Part shown: piece by piece, positions 7,879 to 15,522 of the stretch
How positions within the stretch are numbered: the first letter of the stretch is position 1
Layout of the letters: every line of letters starts with the position of its first letter
Assembly: GCA_903934155.1 (NCBI GenBank)
Contig: CAIZMS010000109.1
Location: forward strand, 1 to 25,207
Reading direction: 5' to 3'
DNA length: 25,207 nt
Source of the DNA: an uncultured bacterium
Lineage (GTDB): Bacteria > Verrucomicrobiota > Kiritimatiellia > CAIKKV01 > CAITUY01
Program-made: the position numbers and the translations under genes
Notes under the pieces: generated by a model
The model's database searches: none
What the model saw: only the letters and a program-made list of their open reading frames with translations
What the model was told of the DNA's origin: nothing

Positions 7879-9750
7879 TTAGAACGTCACCTTCACCCCG
7901 CCATACCCGGCGCGGCCGAGGGTTCCATACCCGAGCACTTCCTCGTACTGCTCGTCAAACAGGTTTTCCAACCGGGCAAAAAGTGTAACATTCTTATAAA
8001 CGTCATACGAGGCATAAAGGTTCACGAGGGTGTAGCCGTCCAAGGTGATGTTCTGGTAGGTCGAAAAGTCCTCATCCTGCCGCTCGCCCACATACACGAG
8101 CCCCACTGTCCCCCGGAATTTTGAAGTAAAAGCATAAGACATGTCGAGGGCCGCCTTGTTGCGCGGACGCCAGAGCAGTTCAGCGCCAGTCGTTTTATCC
8201 TCGGTATCCGTATAGGTGTACGAGGCCCGCACGGACAAATCCTTGACCGGCTTGGCGGTAACGAAGGTTTCGACACCCCGCGCCCCGGCCTGGCTCACAT
8301 TTCCATATGTGGCGGTCACGAAATCATAGTCAATCATGTCATCGAACTGATTCTCAAAGTAAGTCACACCGACCGTCAGCGCACCCGCCATGATATCCTG
8401 CTCGACCCCGGCATCCCAGCCCTGGCTTGTCTCGGGCTTCAGGTCCCGGCTGCCATAAATGGAGTACAGTTGAAACAGGGAAGGCGCCTTGAAACCGGTT
8501 CCATACGAGCCACGCAACCGGGTTCCCGTGGCCGCAATGTCATACACCGGAGCCACCCGCCAGGTCGTCTCCGTTCCGAACTCATCATAACTATCCACAC
8601 GCCCCCCGACCGTCGTCGTCAAGGGCCCGGTCGTCACGATGTCCTGGGCATAGGCGCTCTGGTGCCGGGCCGTCTTGCGATCGAACCGATCCACATAACC
8701 CATCGCCTCATAGGTTGACTCGGCCGCCTCCTGCTGAACCTCGAACCCGGCGGTGACCAGATTGGCTTTCCCGAGATACAGGTCGTTCTGCAATTCCAGC
8801 TTCTGAAGCAAGCTGTCAAAGGTGGAATTCCCCAGGGACGAGGTGTCTTCCCGACGCTGACTGACCCATGACCCGCCCAGACGCGGGCGCCAGAGACCGT
8901 CCAATAGTCGCGCTTTACCCTCCCCGTACAGGAGAAGGGACTCCGCCTCGCCCCGGTCATCGGTATCCATCATCACGCCATTCACCGCACTGTCATAGTC
9001 GTACCGCGACTGGTTCCACCTCACGAGGCCGGTGGCCTCGAATTCCTCGACAGGAGTCCATCCCAGCCGCGCAGATGCCTCGGAACGGCCATAGCCGTCC
9101 TTTTCCGTGTTCCCGTTGCGCTCGCTGGCGCTGGAGATTCCCTGCGAATCCTGGCGCGAGGCACCGACTGAATAATTGTAGCGGGAATTTCCGCCACGCA
9201 TCTCAGCCTTTTCATTGAAGGTATTGAATGACCCCGCCTCGGCGGAGACTTCTCCCGTTGCCGGTCCGTTTCCCTTTTTGGTGATGATATTAACCACGCC
9301 ACCGATCGCGTCAGCGCCATAGAGGGTGCTCTGGGGCCCGCGGAGGATTTCAATGCGTTCAATATTCTCAACCGGCATCTGGCTGAGATCCGCGCCGCGC
9401 CCAAACCCGGCGGGATCATTGAGCGGCACGCCGTCAACCAGCACCAGGGTTTGCTCCGACTTCGCCCCACGAATGAGCATCGCCGCCGTTCCGCCGGGGC
9501 CGCCGCTCTGAACCACAGTCAACCCAGGCACTTCCCGAAGTGCCTGGACGACAGACGCGCACTGACGCTCCGTCAACTGATCGCGACCGACCACGGTCAC
9601 TGAACTTCCCACCGCCGACCGGGGCATTTCCACCCGGGTGGCCGTCACCACCACTTTGTCCTGCGCCACCTCGTTGGTCGTCGCCGCTCCCGCCACTCCC
9701 GCCGCCACCATCACCCATCCCGCCAACATATACTGCTTCTTGATCTTCAT
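7879..9750 (-). CDS. btuB: TonB-dependent receptor, BtuB-like (vitamin B12 uptake)
   Basis: Outer-membrane beta-barrel receptor that imports cobalamin or a related corrinoid using TonB. The 623-residue length fits BtuB. The N-terminus is a signal peptide (basic MKIKKQ, then a hydrophobic Ala/Gly-rich stretch), followed by a TonB box-like DKVVVTATR. The plug domain shows VVQALREVPGLTVVQSGG, LVLVDGVPLND, IERIEILRGPQSTLYGADAIGGVVNIIT. The barrel ends in LENLFDEQYEEVLGYGTLGRAGY and a terminal aromatic residue, as required for BAM insertion. The ATG at 9750 has AAGGGAAG upstream. A cobalamin riboswitch and terminator precede the gene, which makes the B12 assignment much firmer than homology alone. 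No BtuFCD transporter genes lie in the window. Confidence 0.93.
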   Translation of the reverse strand: MKIKKQYMLAGWVMVAAGVAGAATTNEVAQDKVVVTATRVEMPRSAVGSSVTVVGRDQLTERQCASVVQALREVPGLTVVQSGGPGGTAAMLIRGAKSEQTLVLVDGVPLNDPAGFGRGADLSQMPVENIERIEILRGPQSTLYGADAIGGVVNIITKKGNGPATGEVSAEAGSFNTFNEKAEMRGGNSRYNYSVGASRQDSQGISSASERNGNTEKDGYGRSEASARLGWTPVEEFEATGLVRWNQSRYDYDSAVNGVMMDTDDRGEAESLLLYGEGKARLLDGLWRPRLGGSWVSQRREDTSSLGNSTFDSLLQKLELQNDLYLGKANLVTAGFEVQQEAAESTYEAMGYVDRFDRKTARHQSAYAQDIVTTGPLTTTVGGRVDSYDEFGTETTWRVAPVYDIAATGTRLRGSYGTGFKAPSLFQLYSIYGSRDLKPETSQGWDAGVEQDIMAGALTVGVTYFENQFDDMIDYDFVTATYGNVSQAGARGVETFVTAKPVKDLSVRASYTYTDTEDKTTGAELLWRPRNKAALDMSYAFTSKFRGTVGLVYVGERQDEDFSTYQNITLDGYTLVNLYASYDVYKNVTLFARLENLFDEQYEEVLGYGTLGRAGYGGVKVTF

Positions 9751-9858
9751 TCTGACTTCCCTTCGACCGTTATCAGTTCACTTCACGCTCGACGCTCCCT
9801 GCGCCGTACGCGTCTCCTTCCCCTTCCGCCACTGCCCACGGTCTCCCAACGCATCAAC

Positions 9859-9900
9859 AAAAAAAAGACCCCTGATCTTCCTGATGGAAAATCAAAGGTC
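9859..9900 (-). terminator. intrinsic terminator acting as riboswitch expression platform
   Basis: On the minus strand a 15-bp stem (9900-9886 with 9881-9867), perfect when three G-U pairs are counted, closes a 4-nt loop and is followed by eight T (9866-9859). It lies between the cobalamin aptamer and the btuB start codon, so it most likely stops transcription when cobalamin is bound. The alternative antiterminator pairing was not worked out. Confidence 0.9.
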
Positions 9901-9982
9901 TGATGAGTCTGTTTAATGCCTCATTCCTCTTCCATCGCGAAAGAGAGACGGACGACGCCCAGCGTCATCGGTCCATTGAGCA

Positions 9983-10125
9983 TGAAGTATTACGTCTTCT
10001 GGCTTCCGGCTTCAAATCTACTATCCCACCTTCCCCCCGCCCATGCGGGAGTGGTTCCGGGATTTCGTAGCCGGTTACAGCGGCGCGACCGCGTCTGAAT
10101 CTCACAGACTTCCGTACTTACTTCA
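9983..10125 (-). promoter_or_regulatory. cobalamin riboswitch (aptamer)
   Basis: The minus strand carries the conserved features of the AdoCbl/cobalamin riboswitch. Outer P1 arms are TGAAGTA..TACG (10125-10113) and CGTA.TACTTCA (9994-9983). Inside are TGTGAGATTCAGACGCGG, then TCGCGCCGCTGTAACCGG (core with the CGCTGTAA element), the CCACTCCCGCATGGGCGG stem, GGGGAAGGTGG, and finally the B12-box-like AAGCCGGAAGCCAGAAGAC. The order and spacing match the known family. With the terminator at 9859-9900 it forms a complete transcriptional off-switch for btuB, tonB and probably the alkD-like gene. The 456 bp between btuB and the upstream regulator gene are mostly accounted for by this element and the terminator. 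Confidence 0.94.
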
Positions 10126-10206
10126 CGGCTTCCGGTTATCAAAGAACTGGCGCGAAAAATACCATGTTCCCGCAGGACGTCAATCAAAAGCCAATATCGG
10201 CTCAAC

Positions 10207-10893
10207 CTAATTCAACTCTGGAGTCTCCTCCGGCGACCCCAATCCATGAAGCACCCCGTAGCGGATGATTTCGGCTGTGGTGCGCAAGCCCGTCTTCTCC
10301 AGAATATGACGGCGGTGAGTGGTAATGGTCTGGTGGCTGAGGTTCAGTTTGCGGGCAATTTCGGAAAGCTTCAGGCCCGCCGAAAGCAGTTGCATCACCT
10401 CAAATTCACGGGGTGACAGGCGTTCATCCAAAGGCTCGTGCTCATTCCGCTGATAGTAAAGAACCAGCCTCCCGGCCAGGGGCTCAGCAATATACGGATG
10501 CCCGGCCCGTACCCGGCGAATCGCGGAACGAAATTCATCCGGCGAGGCCTCCTTCGACACGACGCCCGATGCGCCCGCGCGGATCCCGCGGAGCAACCAG
10601 GCTACATCGGCGGAATCTGCCATCATGAGCACCGGAAGACGAGGACTGGTTTCCTTGATCTGCCTTAACAGCGAAAAGCCCTCCAACCCCGGCAACCCGG
10701 TATCCAACAGCATCACATCGCACCAGTCGGGTTCAATCCGGACGGGCACCTCCGCCCCCGACCCCGCATGCCCGATCGTGATCATATCCGATGTCTCCGC
10801 AAGACACGCCTGAACCCCATATCGGAATAACGGCTGACTCTCCGCAATGAAAACCCTGATCGTATCCGAATTTGACTGTTTTTTCGCTGTCAT
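10207..10893 (-). CDS. LuxR/NarL-type response regulator with atypical receiver domain
   Basis: Cytoplasmic DNA-binding regulator: an N-terminal receiver domain (about residues 11-130) and a C-terminal LuxR-type helix-turn-helix (LSPREFEVMQLLSAGLKLSEIARKLNLSHQT...). The phosphoacceptor Asp (MLLDTGLPG, near D64) and the lysine (GVVSKEAS) are present. However, the usual acidic pair reads AES (E18, S19) and the Thr/Ser switch position in PVLMMADS appears to be Ala, so phosphorylation control may be weakened or absent. ATG at 10893 is chosen; an in-frame TTG at 10947 coincides with the -35 element of a likely promoter. It diverges from the REC-HisKA_2 kinase gene and lies upstream of the riboswitch on the same strand. 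Its targets are unknown. Confidence 0.88.
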   Translation of the reverse strand: MTAKKQSNSDTIRVFIAESQPLFRYGVQACLAETSDMITIGHAGSGAEVPVRIEPDWCDVMLLDTGLPGLEGFSLLRQIKETSPRLPVLMMADSADVAWLLRGIRAGASGVVSKEASPDEFRSAIRRVRAGHPYIAEPLAGRLVLYYQRNEHEPLDERLSPREFEVMQLLSAGLKLSEIARKLNLSHQTITTHRRHILEKTGLRTTAEIIRYGVLHGLGSPEETPELN

Positions 10894-10917
10894 CACAACT
10901 CGCTTCTCTATAACCCT

Positions 10918-10947
10918 GTTATCACACACTGAATCCAGTAAACTCAA
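10918..10947 (-). promoter_or_regulatory. candidate promoter of the minus-strand LuxR-type regulator
   Basis: On the minus strand, TTGAGT (10947-10942) and GATAAC (10923-10918) are separated by 18 bp, about 25 bp before the chosen ATG at 10893. Each hexamer matches the sigma-70 consensus at four of six positions. This also argues against the in-frame TTG at 10947 as a start codon. Confidence 0.35.
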
Positions 10948-10988
10948 TCCCCGGCGACCAACATAGGGGCTTATATACCTTTATTATT

Positions 10989-11004
10989 AGGGACATATGA
11001 CCCT
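10989..11004. promoter_or_regulatory. 16-bp near-palindrome in the divergent regulatory gap
   Basis: AGGGACATATGACCCT is symmetrical except for the A at positions 5 and 12. It lies between the two divergently transcribed signalling genes, just upstream of the candidate kinase promoter. The symmetry suits a dimeric LuxR-type operator, possibly for autoregulation. The sequence is observed; the binding protein is inferred. Confidence 0.35.
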
Positions 11005-11031
11005 TGCCTTTGGTCGAAAATTGGTTATTTT
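11004..11031 (+). promoter_or_regulatory. candidate promoter of the REC-HisKA_2 kinase gene
   Basis: TTGCCT (11004-11009) and TATTTT (11026-11031) lie 16 bp apart in an AT-rich part of the intergenic region, about 90 bp before the ATG at 11124. The same TATTTT -10 element occurs in the stronger efp promoter in this window. Weak evidence, hexamer match only. Confidence 0.3.
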
Positions 11032-11123
11032 TGAATAGGAAATGACGAAAAAAACCTAGCGAAGAAAAAGCGAAAATCACGCCATCGCCCGGGGAATGCT
11101 GAGTATTTAGAGGAAAATCTGTA

Positions 11124-12173
11124 ATGACGCCCCTGGCTGTTGACCGTATACCTGTATCCACACGGCTTCTCATAGCGGAAGACGACCCGCTTATCCGGCG
11201 CTCCCTTGTTTCAGCGGCCCGGGGGCGGGGGTTTCAGGTTGTCGGAGAAGCTGCCACCGGACCAGAGGCCGTGGCTCAAACCCTCGCGCTTCGCCCGGAC
11301 GCCATCCTGATGGATATCGAAATGCCCGGCTTCTGCGGCCTTGAGGCGGCGAAACGCATCCAACTCACCCATCCGACCCCCATTGTCATTGTCACCGGCC
11401 ACGACTCGCCGGATCTACCACGCTCCGTGGCGGAAACAGGGGCTGGCGCCACTATTCTCAAGCCCGCTGACCCCGCCGAGCTGGAATACGCCGTTGTCAT
11501 CGCCATGGCCCGGCATGCCGACCTGCTTGAACTGAAACGCCTGGTTCAGCAAAAAGAGTTGCTCATCCGAGAAGTCTACCACCGGGTCGCGAATCAACTG
11601 GGGGCCACCGCCAACCTCCTCTATCTTCAGGCACAACAAGAATCCCATCCCGATGCCAAATCGGCTCTTTTCGAAAGCGAACAAAGGATACGCGCCATGG
11701 CCAAGGTGAATTCCTTGCTTCAGGCGGATCAGAATCTGGCCCAAACACCCCTGGCACTACACCTGTCAACCATCGCCTCCAGCCTGGTCCGTGAACTCCG
11801 TCCGGATCTTCTTTATCAGGACTCTTTCCCCGGCGAGCCCCTGATGGTTCAGGCCGCCACTGCCATGACATGCGGATTGTTGGTGCATGAACTGGTCATG
11901 AACAGCCTCCTTCACGCCTTTCCAGAAGGACGGACGGGAACCATTGCCCTCTCCCTCTCCTGCCTTGCTGAAGGCCGGATTCGCTGTACGGTGGAGGATG
12001 ACGGAGCCGGCATGCCCGGGGATCACGACCCCCGGAATCCCCTTTCACTCGGCCTGCTGATTGTCTCTGCGCTCTGCACCGATTTGAAAGGCGTTCTGTT
12101 TCACCCTCAAAAATCAAACGGCACAGCCACGGTAATCGAGTTTCCCATTATTCATCACAAGGAATCCCCATGA
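11124..12173 (+). CDS. receiver-HisKA_2 hybrid histidine kinase (no sensor domain)
   Basis: Cytoplasmic two-component protein with the receiver domain first. The REC domain (about 13-130) has E19/D20/D21, phosphoacceptor D64 in ILMDIEMPG, T91 and K113. A short helical linker leads to a HisKA_2-type dimerisation region (KELLIREVYHRVANQLGATANLL, phospho-His near H153) and a HATPase_c domain with an N-box (HELVMNSLLHAFPEG) and G1 box DDGAGMPG. No membrane or PAS/GAF sensor domain is visible, so input presumably comes through phosphorylation of the receiver. The ATG is preceded by AGAGGA. The stop overlaps the start of the next response regulator (ATGA), which makes that protein the likely phosphotransfer partner. 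Confidence 0.88.
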   Translation: MTPLAVDRIPVSTRLLIAEDDPLIRRSLVSAARGRGFQVVGEAATGPEAVAQTLALRPDAILMDIEMPGFCGLEAAKRIQLTHPTPIVIVTGHDSPDLPRSVAETGAGATILKPADPAELEYAVVIAMARHADLLELKRLVQQKELLIREVYHRVANQLGATANLLYLQAQQESHPDAKSALFESEQRIRAMAKVNSLLQADQNLAQTPLALHLSTIASSLVRELRPDLLYQDSFPGEPLMVQAATAMTCGLLVHELVMNSLLHAFPEGRTGTIALSLSCLAEGRIRCTVEDDGAGMPGDHDPRNPLSLGLLIVSALCTDLKGVLFHPQKSNGTATVIEFPIIHHKESP

Positions 12174-12850
12174 ATCACCCCACATCCGCCCCCGTTCTTC
12201 AAAAACCCATCCGGGTCGGGTTTATCGACGACCACACCCTTTTCCGGGAATCGGTAAAAAGCATCCTGAATGATGAGCCGGACATTGATGTCGTGGGGGA
12301 TTGCGCTGGGCGGTCGGACGGACTTGCCATGATTGTCCGCAAAAAACCCGACATCCTCATTCAGGACATCAACCTAGGCTCCATCGATGGCCTGACCATG
12401 ATGCCCGAAATTAAAGCGATCGCCCCGAAACTGAAATGCCTGATCTTAACCGGCTTGATGGAAGAGCATCATATTCTGCGAGCCATCCGAAGCGGGGCGG
12501 ATGGCTATCTCCTCAAGGACTGCGCCATGCCCGCACTCATCGAAGCCATCCGGAAGCTGGCAGAGGGCCGGACAATGTGGGATCCCTTATTGATCGCCCG
12601 ACTGGCGGGGAAAAATCCGAAGCTCAGTGAGAAGCCAGAGCCCGGAGGAATTAAAAGCCTGACAGCGGCGGAATCAAAGATCGCCCATCTGATCGCCGAA
12701 GGCCTCACCAACCGGGAAATCGGAAAACATCTTCACTTGGCGGAGAAAACCATCAGGAACCGGATCAGTCTCATGATGAACAAACTTCAGGTCACCCGCC
12801 GGGCCAAAATCGCCGCCCTTTATACGCGGGACTCGGACACGATCCGGTAA
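12170..12850 (+). CDS. LuxR/NarL-type response regulator
   Basis: Two-component output protein with an N-terminal receiver (D20/D21, phosphoacceptor D66 in ILIQDINLG, T in LILTGLM, K in GYLLKDCA) and a C-terminal LuxR-type helix-turn-helix (LTAAESKIAHLIAEGLTNREIGKHLHLAEKT..., about residues 160-218). All canonical receiver residues are present, unlike the regulator at 10207-10893. Its ATG overlaps the stop of the upstream kinase gene, indicating translational coupling and a cognate pair. At 226 residues the length is normal. The downstream efp gene has its own promoter. Targets cannot be inferred. Confidence 0.92.
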   Translation: MNHPTSAPVLQKPIRVGFIDDHTLFRESVKSILNDEPDIDVVGDCAGRSDGLAMIVRKKPDILIQDINLGSIDGLTMMPEIKAIAPKLKCLILTGLMEEHHILRAIRSGADGYLLKDCAMPALIEAIRKLAEGRTMWDPLLIARLAGKNPKLSEKPEPGGIKSLTAAESKIAHLIAEGLTNREIGKHLHLAEKTIRNRISLMMNKLQVTRRAKIAALYTRDSDTIR

Positions 12851-12870
12851 CGCCTCTCCTTCTTTCCTGT

Positions 12871-12899
12871 TTGACATGCTTAAGGGGGATGCCTATTTT
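12871..12899 (+). promoter_or_regulatory. strong sigma-70-like promoter of efp-epmA
   Basis: TTGACA (12871-12876), a 17-bp spacer and TATTTT (12894-12899) lie in the gap after the response regulator, about 47 bp before the efp ATG. The -35 is a perfect match and the spacing ideal. It is the best promoter candidate in the window. Confidence 0.7.
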
Positions 12900-12945
12900 A
12901 TGCGGCTATTCTGAAAAAAGCAGTGGAACGAAGGGATTGGTTTTT

Positions 12946-13518
12946 ATGGCGGCAGATTATACAGCATCCGATTTTCGCAAGGGGCTACGCGTCGAGGTTG
13001 ACGGAGTTCCCTATGTGATTACCGAATTCAATTTCGTTAAGCCCGGTAAGGGCGCGGCCATCTACACCTGCCGACTCAAGAGCTTGCTCGACGGCAACAC
13101 CTATGTCCGCAACTTCCGATCCAACGACACTCTGAAAAAACCGGATCTGGAAGAGCGCACCATGCGTTACTCCCACAAGGAAACCGACCATTTCATTTTC
13201 ATGGATGAAAACTTCGAGCAGTTCACCCTTCTGGAAAAGGTTCTGGGCGATAACCAGTACTTCCTGTTTGAAGACTGCGAAGTCCACGTGCTGTACCATA
13301 ACGGCCAGGCCGTGGATATCACCCTGCCGACATTCATCGAGAAGGTTATCCTCGAGACCGAGCCTGGCGCCCGCGGCAACACCGCGACCAATACGCTCAA
13401 GCCCGCCAAGATCAATGGCGATTTCGAGATCATGGTGCCCTTGTTCATCAACCAGGGCGACACGATCAAGATCGACACCCGGACCGGCGAATATGCCGAC
13501 CGCGTCTTGAAGAAATAA
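12946..13518 (+). CDS. efp: translation elongation factor P
   Basis: EF-P binds stalled ribosomes between the P and E sites and promotes peptide-bond formation at polyproline stretches. At 190 residues it is full length, with the KOW-like N-terminal domain (ASDFRKGLRVEVDGVPYVI) and the domain-I loop FVKPGKGAA that carries the modifiable lysine (K35 here, equivalent to K34 in E. coli). The C-terminal domains include VILETEPGARGNT and VPLFINQGDTIKIDTRTGEY. The ATG at 12946 follows AAGGGA at a good distance; the longer frame back to 12871 is only the promoter -35. The stop codon shares one base with the start of epmA (TAATG), so target and modifying enzyme are translationally coupled. Confidence 0.97.
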   Translation: MAADYTASDFRKGLRVEVDGVPYVITEFNFVKPGKGAAIYTCRLKSLLDGNTYVRNFRSNDTLKKPDLEERTMRYSHKETDHFIFMDENFEQFTLLEKVLGDNQYFLFEDCEVHVLYHNGQAVDITLPTFIEKVILETEPGARGNTATNTLKPAKINGDFEIMVPLFINQGDTIKIDTRTGEYADRVLKK

Positions 13519-14411
13519 TGCGTTCTCCGCATCTTGAAAGAGCCCGCCTGCAGGGCTTGCAACCCGTCCTCCAATTGCGGAGCCGAATTCTGGCCGCCCT
13601 CCGGGCTTGGTTTTTACAGGAGGGCTTCACGGAGATTGAAACCCCGGTACGGCTCCCGACCCCGGCGCTGGAACTGCACATCGATGCTGAGCCCTCGGGT
13701 AATGCCTTTCTTCGCACCTCGCCGGAACTGCACATGAAACGGCTACTCGCGGCGGGCTATGACCGGATATTCCAGATCGGCCCCTGCTTCCGGAAGGGCG
13801 AGCGAGGCAACCGGCATAACCCCGAATACACCATGCTGGAGTGGTATCGCGCCAACGCCGATTATACGGACATCATGGCCGATGTGGAATCCCTGCTCCG
13901 TCATTTTGAAATCTTCACCCTGAAATCTGAAATTCCACGTCTCACCGTGGAGGATCTCTTCCTGAAACACGCCGGATGGAATCCCGTGGAGGCGTATGAT
14001 GCAGAACGGTTTGAGCGGGACCTGGTTTCGAAAGTGGAGCCGGCGCTCCCCCGCGACACCCCGGTATTTGTAATGGACTATCCCGCTCCCGCCGCTGCCC
14101 TGTCTCGGCGGAAGCCGGACCGCGATGCCGTGGCCGAACGGTTTGAGCTTTATATCAACGGGGTTGAAATCGCCAATGCCTTTAGCGAATTGACCGATCC
14201 GGTCGAGCAGCGCCAGCGTTTCGAAACCTGGGCACGAGAGCGGAAAGCCCTGGGCGCCCCGGTCTATCCGCTGGATGAAGACTTTCTCGCCGCCCTTGAA
14301 ATCGGCATGCCCCCCTCAGGAGGAATCGCCCTGGGCATCGACCGCCTGATCATGGTTCTCGCCGGAGCCAAATCGCTTGATGAGGTCATGGCATTCCGAG
14401 AAAGAGATTAA
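13518..14411 (+). CDS. epmA: EF-P lysine ligase EpmA (GenX/PoxA)
   Basis: Class II lysyl-tRNA-synthetase paralogue that attaches (R)-beta-lysine to the EF-P loop lysine instead of charging tRNA. The 297 residues cover only the catalytic domain; the N-terminal anticodon-binding OB fold of LysRS is absent, which distinguishes EpmA. Class II motifs are visible: TEIETPVRLP (motif 1), FQIGPCFRKGERGNRHNPEYTMLEWY region (motif 2), and GGIALGIDRLIMV (motif 3). The start overlaps the efp stop by one base, which strongly supports the function. EpmB (lysine 2,3-aminomutase), which makes the beta-lysine donor, is not in the window and must be sought elsewhere. The gene ends 12 bp from the convergent obgE. 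Confidence 0.95.
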   Translation: MRSPHLERARLQGLQPVLQLRSRILAALRAWFLQEGFTEIETPVRLPTPALELHIDAEPSGNAFLRTSPELHMKRLLAAGYDRIFQIGPCFRKGERGNRHNPEYTMLEWYRANADYTDIMADVESLLRHFEIFTLKSEIPRLTVEDLFLKHAGWNPVEAYDAERFERDLVSKVEPALPRDTPVFVMDYPAPAAALSRRKPDRDAVAERFELYINGVEIANAFSELTDPVEQRQRFETWARERKALGAPVYPLDEDFLAALEIGMPPSGGIALGIDRLIMVLAGAKSLDEVMAFRERD

Positions 14412-14423
14412 CCCCTTCCTCTC

Positions 14424-15437
14424 TCACGCTTCGTGCCGGACGATCTGGAGAAGGCGCGTCTTGAGAAGGTCGAGTCCTTCACCAGTCTCAGTGGACACAG
14501 GCAGGGGTTTGGTTTTGGTTTCCTTTCGGAAACGCGTCAGATTGTCCTTGGCTTCCGGGAGATCCATCTTGTTGGCCACCACCAGCGTGGAGCGCTGTAG
14601 CAAATCCTCACGGTAGAATTTCAGCTCATGTTGGAGGACCCGATAATCCTCAACCGGATCGCGTCCCTCCGTCCCGTTCATGTCGATCACAATGGCCAGG
14701 CAGGAGGACCGTTCAATGTGTCGGAGAAACCGGTCGCCCAATCCAACCCCCTTGTGGGCATCCTTCACCAGTCCCGGAATATCTGCCACCGTGTAGCTGG
14801 CGGCCTCAAAATCCTCCCCTACCTTCACAGTCCCAATGATCGGGTTCAGGGTAGTGAACGCGTAGGGAGCGATTTTGGGATGGGCATTGCTGATTTTGCT
14901 CAACAGGGAGGACTTGCCAGCATTGGGAAAACCGACCAGGCCCACATCTGCCAGAAGTTTCAAGTCGAGCCGGATATTCTTTTCCTCGCCAAGCTCCCCG
15001 TCGGTGTGTTCGTACGGGGTTTGATGCGTCGAGGTCTGCCAGTGGGGATTACCCAATCCGCCCCGTCCACCCCGGGCGATCCGCACTTCAGTTCCGGGAT
15101 CGATCAAATCACTCAACAACTGGTCATTGGCCAAATCACGAATCTCGGTGCCACAGGGAACCGGAATGACCAGGTCTTTCCCATTCTTACCATGCATCCG
15201 CTTGCCCATGCCATGCTGGCCTTTTTCAGCCCGTTGCAGCGGATTGAAAAACAGGGAAATCAGGCTGTCGGTATTCAGATCCGCCCTCAGGATGACGCTT
15301 CCGCCATGGCCGCCATCGCCGCCGTCGGGACCACCCTTGGGAACATATTTTTCCCGCCGGAAGCACAAGCATCCATTGCCGCCATTACCGCCTGCGGCAT
15401 GAATCACCACAGAATCAACAAATTTCCGGGTCTTCAT
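14424..15437 (-). CDS. obgE: Obg-family GTPase ObgE/CgtA
   Basis: Essential ribosome-associated GTPase involved in 50S maturation and stress signalling. The N-terminal Obg domain (about 1-158) has the glycine-rich AAGGNGGNG and GGPDGGDGGHGGSV loops. The G domain shows GFPNAGKSSLLSKI (G1), YAFTTLNP (G2), DIPGL (G3) and NKMD (G4). At 337 residues it has the common length without a long C-terminal OCT or acidic extension. The ATG at 15437 is preceded by GAGGAAAG. It follows rpmA and rplU on the same strand, the standard rplU-rpmA-obgE order, with a hairpin in the 85-bp gap before it. Confidence 0.97.
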   Translation of the reverse strand: MKTRKFVDSVVIHAAGGNGGNGCLCFRREKYVPKGGPDGGDGGHGGSVILRADLNTDSLISLFFNPLQRAEKGQHGMGKRMHGKNGKDLVIPVPCGTEIRDLANDQLLSDLIDPGTEVRIARGGRGGLGNPHWQTSTHQTPYEHTDGELGEEKNIRLDLKLLADVGLVGFPNAGKSSLLSKISNAHPKIAPYAFTTLNPIIGTVKVGEDFEAASYTVADIPGLVKDAHKGVGLGDRFLRHIERSSCLAIVIDMNGTEGRDPVEDYRVLQHELKFYREDLLQRSTLVVANKMDLPEAKDNLTRFRKETKTKPLPVSTETGEGLDLLKTRLLQIVRHEA

Positions 15438-15466
15438 GGACTTTCCTCTTTCCCCTCTAAAGACAA

Positions 15467-15492
15467 AGGCCGCGCCCAGGGGGCCGCGGCCT
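15467..15492 (-). terminator. hairpin between rpmA and obgE (partial terminator)
   Basis: On the minus strand AGGCCGCG and CGCGGCCT form an 8-bp stem around a 10-nt loop, followed by the imperfect T tract TTGTCTTT. It could reduce readthrough from rpmA into obgE, lowering GTPase output relative to the two ribosomal proteins. The stem is clear; its strength as a terminator is uncertain. Confidence 0.6.
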
Positions 15493-15522
15493 GTACGAAT
15501 CGAAAATGAATCAGAACCACGC

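Noticed and set aside
9990..10205. Minus-strand open frame of 71 residues between btuB and the LuxR-type regulator
   Set aside because: It covers the cobalamin riboswitch, whose structure explains the conservation-like pattern, and it begins with TTG without a ribosome binding site.
12871..12945. N-terminal extension of EF-P from a TTG at 12871
   Set aside because: The TTG belongs to a perfect TTGACA -35 box, and EF-P proteins begin at the MAADYTASD position, which has its own ribosome binding site.
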